This document shows positions 1 to 4,732 of a stretch of 12,035 nt of DNA, piece after piece; position 1 is the stretch's first letter; each line of letters opens with the position of its first letter. The position numbers were made by a program, and so were the translations under genes. The stretch spans positions 1-12,035 of the forward strand of contig QHUE01000114.1 of NCBI GenBank assembly GCA_003221825.1, in the 5' to 3' direction. Under the pieces are notes generated by a model. That model had not been told where the DNA came from and searched no databases. It saw only the letters and a list, made by a program, of their open reading frames with translations. This stretch comes from Gemmatimonadota bacterium. GTDB taxonomy: Bacteria > Gemmatimonadota > Gemmatimonadetes > Gemmatimonadales > GWC2-71-9.

Positions 1-1
1 C

Positions 2-430
2 ACGAACCGGCCGATTTGGGCTGACAGCCCGTGGCTCGGCGCGCTGTTTCTCGCGTCCGGCGCGTCGACCGGTGCCGCGGCGCTGCTGCTCTTCAGTCGC
101 CGCAGAGGTGCATCCGAACGCTCGATTCGTTGGCTCGAGTCGTTCGATGCCCAGACGCTCATCGTCGAGCTGGTGATTCTCATCATCTTCATCGCGTCGC
201 TGTGGCCGATCAGGCAGGTGTGGATCAGCTTCTGGGGATTCCTGCTCCTCGCCGGTGTCGTGGGGGCCGGTATCCTGTGGCCGCTGCGGCTCCATTTGAG
301 ACCAAGCGGTGGCGCGGGTTTCCGAAACCCCGCACTCATGGTGCTCCTCGGCGGCTTCCTGCTGCGTGTAGTGGTCCTGTTCGCTTCCAACTCCATTGCC
401 GTGCGCCATGTGGCTTCCGGTGGGGGCTAG
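2..430 (+). CDS. nrfD: NrfD/PsrC-family membrane subunit, C-terminal part
   Basis: This is the 3' end of a gene cut by the window start; 142 residues are visible. It is a multi-pass integral membrane protein of the NrfD/PsrC type, the quinone-reactive anchor of many molybdopterin and Fe-S oxidoreductases. At least four hydrophobic segments can be seen (visible residues about 11-31, 52-68, 74-93 and 111-127). The family-like FLASGASTGAAALL stretch (about 16-30) and the closing LGGFLLRVVVLFAS segment (116-129) support the family. An FdhE gene follows closely, so the likely partner is a periplasmic formate dehydrogenase whose catalytic and Fe-S subunits would lie upstream, outside the window. 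That partner is inference; polysulfide or nitrite reductase anchors are homologous. It stops 12 nt before the next start, so co-transcription is likely. Confidence 0.85.
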   Translation, partial: TNRPIWADSPWLGALFLASGASTGAAALLLFSRRRGASERSIRWLESFDAQTLIVELVILIIFIASLWPIRQVWISFWGFLLLAGVVGAGILWPLRLHLRPSGGAGFRNPALMVLLGGFLLRVVVLFASNSIAVRHVASGGG

Positions 431-442
431 GGGGCTGAAACG

Positions 443-661
443 GTGAGCGCACGCTGGTGGACGCCGCTGGTGGTCGCGACGAGCATCGCTGCGTGCGCGA
501 GCCCAGAAGTGGCGCGGGCGCGCGGTGGTGGACCCGGTGCGGATCCTGGAAATCACGGTTCCGTCGTGCAGATGCACGCGGGCAACAAGCCCTACTACAA
601 GACGCCATGCAGGACCGCGAAGGTGAAATGCTCTGGCCCCGTACCGGACGCCGGCACCTAA
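443..661 (+). CDS. small putative lipoprotein of unknown function
   Basis: A 72-aa ORF starting at GTG. The start is chosen because an AGGGGG Shine-Dalgarno-like run at 429-434 lies 8 nt upstream and nrfD stops just before it. The N-terminus reads as a lipoprotein signal: basic residue, hydrophobic stretch, then SIAAC with the lipidated cysteine at residue 18. The mature part is about 55 aa, with a Gly/Pro linker and the segment MHAGNKPYYKTPC (about 44-56). Third positions in this frame are about three-quarters G/C, better than the competing frame over 443-600, so I consider this frame coding there. I do not recognise the family. It overlaps the likely fdhE start by 34 nt. Its length and final residues could reflect a frameshifted or shortened larger protein, such as a cytochrome-like lipoprotein, but no heme motif is visible. 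Confidence 0.55.
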   Translation: MSARWWTPLVVATSIAACASPEVARARGGGPGADPGNHGSVVQMHAGNKPYYKTPCRTAKVKCSGPVPDAGT

Positions 662-1479
662 CCGCGGAGCAGGCACAGCGCCTGGCAGACGTTCGGCAGA
701 AAAACCCTGAATCCGAAACGTGGCTGGCGTTGGTCGAGGCGGCCCTGGCCGAGAGCCAGGACGCCACGACCTGGGATGCCGCCGTGCGGGCTAACGTGCC
801 CGGCCGTCCTGCCCGCGCACCCCTCCTGCACGCCGCCGAGGTTGGCATCCACGGCCGGTCTGCGCGCCGCTTCGTGCGCCAGCTCGCGCAGCTCGCCGGT
901 CTCGACGGGGGGGGCGCGACTCACCGCCTCGACGCGCTCGAGCTGCTGGAGGCCGCGATCCGTCAGGACGATGCGCGCATCGATGCGCTCGCGACAGGTG
1001 ATCCGTCCACGCTGCGCGTCGTGGCACAGGTCGCGGCCGTGCCGCTGCTCCGGGCATGTGCGCGCATGATCGGCAACGACGTATCGGGGGCGTGGTGGGA
1101 GGGCTATTGTCCCGTGTGCGGCGCCTGGCCCACGCTCGCGGAGTTCCGCGGCCTCGAGCGGAAGCGGTGGCTCAGGTGCGGGCGCTGCGGCATCGGGTGG
1201 GAGGTGCCGTGGCTGCGCTGCCCCTTCTGTGCCGAAACGAGCCATGAGAATCTGGGATACCTGGCGCCCGAGGACGGCGAGACTACGCGCAAGGTCGAGG
1301 TGTGCGACACCTGTAAGGGATACGTGAAGGCCGAACCCACGGTGAGTGAGCTGCCCTGGTGGGGCATCCTGTTGGACGATGTGGCGACCGTGGCCTTGGA
1401 CGTCGCTGCCCTCGATCGAGGATACCACCGGCCCGAGCGGCCGGGTTTTGACTTGGAAGTGAAAGTTGTGGCGGTATGA
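628..1479 (+). CDS. fdhE: formate dehydrogenase maturation protein FdhE
   Basis: About 283 aa, close to the usual FdhE length. FdhE is a cytoplasmic metalloprotein-type accessory factor that interacts with the catalytic subunit of respiratory formate dehydrogenases before export. The diagnostic C-terminal half carries four CxxC pairs (C161/C164, C184/C187, C198/C201, C226/C229 counted from the 628 start). They sit in FdhE-like contexts such as GYCPVCGAWP, LRCPFCAETSHENLGYL and VEVCDTCKGYVK. The tail ELPWWGILLDDVATVALDVAA is also typical. The frame is open upstream to GTG 457, but that upstream part has poor third-position bias and overlaps the preceding ORF. ATG 628 has AAGG at 620-623; ATG 607 is an alternative. 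The stop overlaps the next start as ATGA, so the two are probably translationally coupled. Confidence 0.9.
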   Translation: MLWPRTGRRHLTAEQAQRLADVRQKNPESETWLALVEAALAESQDATTWDAAVRANVPGRPARAPLLHAAEVGIHGRSARRFVRQLAQLAGLDGGGATHRLDALELLEAAIRQDDARIDALATGDPSTLRVVAQVAAVPLLRACARMIGNDVSGAWWEGYCPVCGAWPTLAEFRGLERKRWLRCGRCGIGWEVPWLRCPFCAETSHENLGYLAPEDGETTRKVEVCDTCKGYVKAEPTVSELPWWGILLDDVATVALDVAALDRGYHRPERPGFDLEVKVVAV

Positions 1480-1817
1480 TACCTCCACGGCCAGCGGAGC
1501 TGTGCCGGCAGCTGCTCGCTGCCCTCGAAGCTTCGGAAGGCCGGCGCAAGCGTCGCAAGCGGGACACGACGCCCGATGCGATCGGGCTCGCAATCAAGCG
1601 CGATTTGCTCGACCGCGCCGTCGCGGCCGACCCAGACCCGGATCAGTTCGAGGCCTGGCTGCTCGAGCAGTGCGCGGCTGCGGGACCAGCGGAGGGCGGC
1701 ATGCGCGCGATGGCATTGTCGATCTTCGAGGAATGGCGCCTGGCCTTGGGCGCCGGATCGTTTCGGGATTGGCTGGCCCAGGGCGCGCCGTCCGATGACG
1801 CGAGTCGCGAGATTTGA
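1476..1817 (+). CDS. FdhE-coupled conserved-looking protein, unknown function
   Basis: 113 aa, starting at ATG within the ATGA overlap with the fdhE stop, which is strong support for this start and for coupled translation. It is a soluble, probably helical protein with no signal peptide or membrane segment. An N-terminal helix (about 7-20) is followed by a very basic patch, GRRKRRKR (22-29), then a segment rich in D/E, A and L, a QFEAWLLEQC motif (57-66) and a FRDWL motif (96-100). I recognise no catalytic motif and no named family. Position and coupling suggest a role in formate dehydrogenase maturation or assembly, for example as an FdhE partner. That is inference from context only. Confidence 0.7.
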   Translation: MIPPRPAELCRQLLAALEASEGRRKRRKRDTTPDAIGLAIKRDLLDRAVAADPDPDQFEAWLLEQCAAAGPAEGGMRAMALSIFEEWRLALGAGSFRDWLAQGAPSDDASREI

Positions 1818-1830
1818 AGGGAGAAACCCG

Positions 1831-2013
1831 ATGCGCAGCCTACTGGTGGTGAGTGCAATGGTGTTGGCGACGGGGTGCGGAGGACGCACGGCGCCGGTGG
1901 CGTGGGACAAAATCGCCAACTCGGAAGCCGTGAAGGTTCTCCGGGACGACCACAGCCCCTACCGCGTCATCTACTACCCGCCCGTAGATCTAGCCAAGAA
2001 GCCGGGGAGCTGA
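1831..2013 (+). CDS. second small putative lipoprotein
   Basis: 60 aa starting at ATG 1831. The start is fixed by a good Shine-Dalgarno sequence, AAGGGAG at 1817-1823, 7 nt upstream and overlapping the previous stop codon. The frame is open further upstream, but that part is the shadow of the preceding gene. Residues 1-16 form a lipoprotein signal ending in the lipobox LATGC, so residue 16 would be the lipidated cysteine. The mature peptide is about 44 aa and contains a SPYRVIYYPPVD segment (42-53). No known domain is recognised. It lies between the FdhE partner and mrp, only 13 nt after the former, so it is probably in the same operon and may be a periplasm-facing accessory of the enzyme. 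The function is unknown. Confidence 0.65.
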   Translation: MRSLLVVSAMVLATGCGGRTAPVAWDKIANSEAVKVLRDDHSPYRVIYYPPVDLAKKPGS

Positions 2014-2038
2014 TACGCCGCTGGTAAGCGAAAGCCAA

Positions 2039-2887
2039 GTGTTGGATGCCCTGCGCGTCGTCACGGACCCCGATCTCGGACGCGACATCGTGTCGCTGGG
2101 GTTCGTGAAGGACATCCGGGTTTCGGACGGCACGGTCGGGTTCACCATCGAGCTGACGACACCTGCATGTCCTGAGCGCGACCGGATGCGAACGCTCGCA
2201 CGCGAGGCCGTCGCGGCGCTCCCGGGAGTTGGTGGGGTGGAGCTGATGAACGCGCACAAGCTGCCGAAGCCAACAGTCGAGGGCACGGTGCCGGCCGAGC
2301 AGTACGGGATCAAAATCATCTCGATGGGATTCTTCCTGCGCGAGGACGACGCGATCATCTGGCGCGGACCAATGCTCCACAAGACGGTCCAGCACTTCTT
2401 GGGCAACGTCCTCTGGGGCGATCTCGATTATCTGATCGTGGACTTGCCGCCCGGGACGGGAGACGTCCAGCTAACGCTGTGCCAGGCCATCCCGCTGACC
2501 GGCGCCGCCGTGGTGTCGACGCCGCAGGACGTTGCGCTAAAGGTCGCGCAGAAGGCGATCGCGATGTTCACCCAGCTCAACACGCCGGTGCTCGGTATCA
2601 TCGAGAACATGGCATCGTACGTGTGCCCCCACTGCGGCGCTCGCGACGACGTGTTCGGCGCGGGCGGCGCGCGCCGCGCCGCCGACCGCCTCGGCGTGCC
2701 GTTCCTCGGCGAGATCCCGCTCGCTACCGAGATCCGAACCAGCTCCGACGCCGGGCGGCCGATCGTACTCGACCCGACGTCCCCATTCGCCCAGGCGTAT
2801 CTCGGTGTGGCGGAAAAGCTCGCCGCGCAGGTCAGCATCCGGAACATGCAGCGCGAGCTGACACCGCTCGTCCAAATTACGTTCTGA
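2039..2887 (+). CDS. mrp: Mrp/ApbC-type Fe-S carrier lacking the Walker A region
   Basis: 282 aa; intact Mrp proteins are usually about 350-370. The N-terminal MIP18/DUF59 domain is clear (DPDLGRDIVSLGFVKD, about 10-25). The C-terminal P-loop NTPase part is also clear: ISMGFF (about 93-98), IWRGPMLHK, Walker B-like LIVDLPPGTGD, TPQDVAL, and the Fe-S-binding CPHC in IENMASYVCPHCG. Between them the expected GKGGVGKS nucleotide-binding loop and the following DADIYGP switch region are absent. The chain goes from ALPGVGGV straight to ELMNAHKLPKP near residues 64-76 (nt about 2231-2265), as if some 60-70 residues were removed in frame. GTG 2039 is the first standard start, but homology-like residues (VSESQ) extend upstream to a CTG at 2021 that has GGGGAG at 2004-2009, so the true start may be there. 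Mrp proteins deliver Fe-S clusters to apoproteins. This form should not bind ATP normally. A deletion-damaged gene or assembly gap is possible. Confidence 0.85.
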   Translation: MLDALRVVTDPDLGRDIVSLGFVKDIRVSDGTVGFTIELTTPACPERDRMRTLAREAVAALPGVGGVELMNAHKLPKPTVEGTVPAEQYGIKIISMGFFLREDDAIIWRGPMLHKTVQHFLGNVLWGDLDYLIVDLPPGTGDVQLTLCQAIPLTGAAVVSTPQDVALKVAQKAIAMFTQLNTPVLGIIENMASYVCPHCGARDDVFGAGGARRAADRLGVPFLGEIPLATEIRTSSDAGRPIVLDPTSPFAQAYLGVAEKLAAQVSIRNMQRELTPLVQITF

Positions 2888-2893
2888 GACGCA

Positions 2894-3265
2894 GTGGCCT
2901 CGCGCACCCGTCCGCTCTCGCTGCGCGCCCACCTGAAGCCACGTCACAAGCTTTGGCTCAACTGGAACGGCGCGTTTCTCATGGGCCCGCGCTACCTTCG
3001 TTTTCTGGAGGCGGTGGAGCGCACCGGGACGATCCGAGCGGCGGGCGAAGCGGTCGGCTGGAGTTACCGCACGTGCCTGAACCGTATCCGTGCGATGGAG
3101 CATGTCCTCGGCGCCAAAGTGCTCACCACGACACGCGGCGGCCGCCGTGGCGGCAGTGCCCGCCTCACACCGGTCGCGCGCCAGCTCACGCGCTTGTTTG
3201 CGCGGTGGCGGCGACGAGCGCTCTACTCGAGTGACGCGGCTTTTCGAAACACCCTAGCGCGATAG
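2894..3265 (+). CDS. modE: ModE-type winged-helix molybdate/tungstate regulator
   Basis: 123 aa, starting at GTG 6 nt after the mrp stop, so probably co-transcribed. It has the single N-terminal DNA-binding domain of ModE (LysR-like winged helix): LKPRHKLWL (about 14-22), then RYLRFLEAVERTGTIRAAGE forming the first helices, the recognition region VGWSYRTCLNRI, and a wing with TTTRGGRRGGSARLTP (about 78-93). The C-terminal molbindin (TOBE) metal-binding domains of E. coli ModE are missing, as in many short ModE homologues, so how metal is sensed is not evident. The next gene encodes an oxyanion-binding protein and is preceded by a perfect inverted repeat, so the likely role is Mo/W-dependent control of tupA. 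That role is inference. Confidence 0.8.
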   Translation: MASRTRPLSLRAHLKPRHKLWLNWNGAFLMGPRYLRFLEAVERTGTIRAAGEAVGWSYRTCLNRIRAMEHVLGAKVLTTTRGGRRGGSARLTPVARQLTRLFARWRRRALYSSDAAFRNTLAR

Positions 3266-3283
3266 GCACGACCTTGCCTATCG
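3260..3283. promoter_or_regulatory. perfect inverted repeat, candidate ModE-type operator before tupA
   Basis: CGATAGGCA (3260-3268) and TGCCTATCG (3275-3283) are exact reverse complements of 9 bp separated by 6 bp. The left arm covers the modE stop codon and the right arm ends 34 nt before the tupA ATG. The outer CGATA...TATCG resembles the CGNTA...TANCG ends of published ModE boxes, although the inner bases are not the usual TATAT. There is no following T-run, so a terminator is unlikely. Binding by the adjacent ModE-like protein is inferred. Confidence 0.6.
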
Positions 3284-3317
3284 ATGGAATCCGCCGTACG
3301 TTGCGCACCGGCGCTCC

Positions 3318-4148
3318 ATGCTTCCGTCGAAGAAGGCGCTCCTCCTCTTGTGCCTGCTGCCGGGTCTGCGCACGACGCTACAGTCGAGCGACGTGGTCCT
3401 GGGGAGCACGACATCGACTCGAGATACAGGGCTACTCGATTCCCTGCTGCCGATTTTCGAAGCGCGCACGGGCTACCACATAAAATTGATCGCCGTGGGA
3501 ACGGGGCAGTCGCTCACGATGGGACGCCGCGGCGATGCAGACGTCGTGCTGGTGCACGCGCCGGAGGCGGAGCGCGTGCTGGTCGACTCAGGGTACTTCG
3601 TGCGGCGGCGGCTTGTGATGCACAACGAGTTCCTCATCGTCGGCCCGACATCGGACCCCGCGGGTCTGCGCGGAATCCCGGACGCAGCCGCCGCGTTGCT
3701 GCGGCTGGCGGAACGTCGCGCGCTGTTCGTGTCGCGTGGCGACAACTCGGGCACAGAAATACGCGAGCGGATGCTGTGGCAGAAGGCAGGCCGAGCGCAG
3801 CCGCACGGGGAGCCGTGGTACATCGAATCGGGCCAGGGAATGGGTCCGACACTGCAGATGGCGAGCGAGAAGCGGGCCTACACGTTGACGGACATCGGTA
3901 CCTACCTCGTGTGGAAGAGCAAGGTCGAGCTCGTGCCGCTGGTGCAGGGCGACCCGGAGCTCTACAACGTCTACCACGTGCTCGAGCCGAATCCGAGGAA
4001 CGCGCCGCGCATCAATGTTGCCGGTGGCCGAGCGTTCGCTGATTTCATGGTCGACACGGCCACGCAACGGTTGATTGGGGAATTCGGCAGGACGCGATTC
4101 GGCCAGGCGCTGTTCGTACCCGACGCCGGAAAAACAGATCGGTGGTGA
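3318..4148 (+). CDS. tupA: TupA-like tungstate/molybdate-binding protein
   Basis: 276 aa, a periplasmic solute-binding protein of the TupA tungstate ABC-transporter family. The N-terminal signal peptide is about residues 1-22 (KKALLLLCLLPGL). Family motifs appear in order: GSTTSTRDTGLL (29-40), where the TupA-type oxyanion-binding TTS is found; FEARTGYHIKLIAVGTGQSL (47-66); RGDADVVLVHAPEAE (71-85); RRRLVMHNEFLIVGP (96-110); SRGDNSGTE (139-147); and YTLTDIGTYL (188-197). The length fits a complete protein. The start codon has no strong Shine-Dalgarno sequence. No permease (TupB) or ATPase (TupC) follows in the window; the next ORF is a porin remnant, so the transporter must be encoded elsewhere or shared. 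Regulation by the upstream inverted repeat is likely. Molybdate rather than tungstate as substrate is possible. Confidence 0.85.
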   Translation: MLPSKKALLLLCLLPGLRTTLQSSDVVLGSTTSTRDTGLLDSLLPIFEARTGYHIKLIAVGTGQSLTMGRRGDADVVLVHAPEAERVLVDSGYFVRRRLVMHNEFLIVGPTSDPAGLRGIPDAAAALLRLAERRALFVSRGDNSGTEIRERMLWQKAGRAQPHGEPWYIESGQGMGPTLQMASEKRAYTLTDIGTYLVWKSKVELVPLVQGDPELYNVYHVLEPNPRNAPRINVAGGRAFADFMVDTATQRLIGEFGRTRFGQALFVPDAGKTDRW

Positions 4149-4695
4149 CGCCCGGCCTCGTGCTCCTGGTCATGCAGGCGGCCGGGACGCAGTACCCCCT
4201 CGCGCCGTCGCCCGTGCTCGACCTGCATACCCTGACGCGCGAGCTGCGGTTCAACCGTTCTCGCTCGAATTCCTGACGCCGTTTTCCCTGCTCCCGACCG
4301 CGAATCGCTCGCAGCCGATCGATCGGCACACGACGCGGCGCGACATCGGGTTCCTGGGGCAGCTCGCGGTCGGCCATATGGTGACTCTGAATGCTGTACT
4401 GGTGAACGGCGAAGGCTCGAACCGCCTGACGAATCCGGACGGCAGGGAAATGGCGATCGGGCGGGTCACGGTATTCCCCCTCTCGCGCCTGGCGGTGGCT
4501 GCCAAGTACCTGGGACAGGGGCGCGATCACCGCTGGGGCTACGACGCCCGCTGGATGGATCACGCCGCGCTTGTCGAAGGCGAGTTCCTGGCGCGCCGCG
4601 GACCGTTCACGAGCACGACGACGGTCGATGCGAGCGGCGGTTATGTACTCGCCGCCTACCAGGTTCGCCCCTGGCTCCAACCGGTGCTCAAGTAA
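4145..4695 (+). pseudogene. remnant of an OprO/OprP-type oxyanion porin
   Basis: A GTG overlaps the tupA stop and begins a frame encoding a signal peptide (MTPGLVLLVMQAAG) and a short mature start with PSPVLDLHTLTRELRF. This frame ends at TGA 4274-4276. From 4252 the +1-phase frame (frame 1 of the window) continues porin-like sequence: QPFSLEFLTPF, NRSQPIDR, RRDIGFLGQL, VLVNGEGSNRL, GRVTVFPLSRLAVAAKYLGQ, and VDASGGYVLAAYQVRP, ending LQPVLK at TAA 4693-4695. Compared with phosphate-selective porins (usually about 330-400 aa), the first barrel strands are missing at a junction near 4248-4252, with a change of frame, and the last strands are missing as well. The gene as given cannot make a full barrel. 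Its coupling to tupA suggests the intact ancestor let tungstate or molybdate through the outer membrane, which is inference. Sequence error at the junction is an alternative. Confidence 0.7.
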
Positions 4696-4732
4696 AGGCG
4701 CACGGCCATGATATCCCAGGGGACTTGGCGGC

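Noticed and set aside
457..627. N-terminal extension of FdhE from GTG 457
   Set aside because: Poor third-position G/C bias, composition unlike FdhE, and full overlap with a better-supported lipoprotein ORF with its own Shine-Dalgarno.
658..1593. Long reverse-strand ORF opposite fdhE
   Set aside because: Composition typical of an antisense shadow in GC-rich DNA, no domain recognised, and it is opposed by a clear fdhE.
4696..4732. Bidirectional terminator between the porin remnant and the kinase
   Set aside because: No stable stem or T/A run found in the 37-nt gap.
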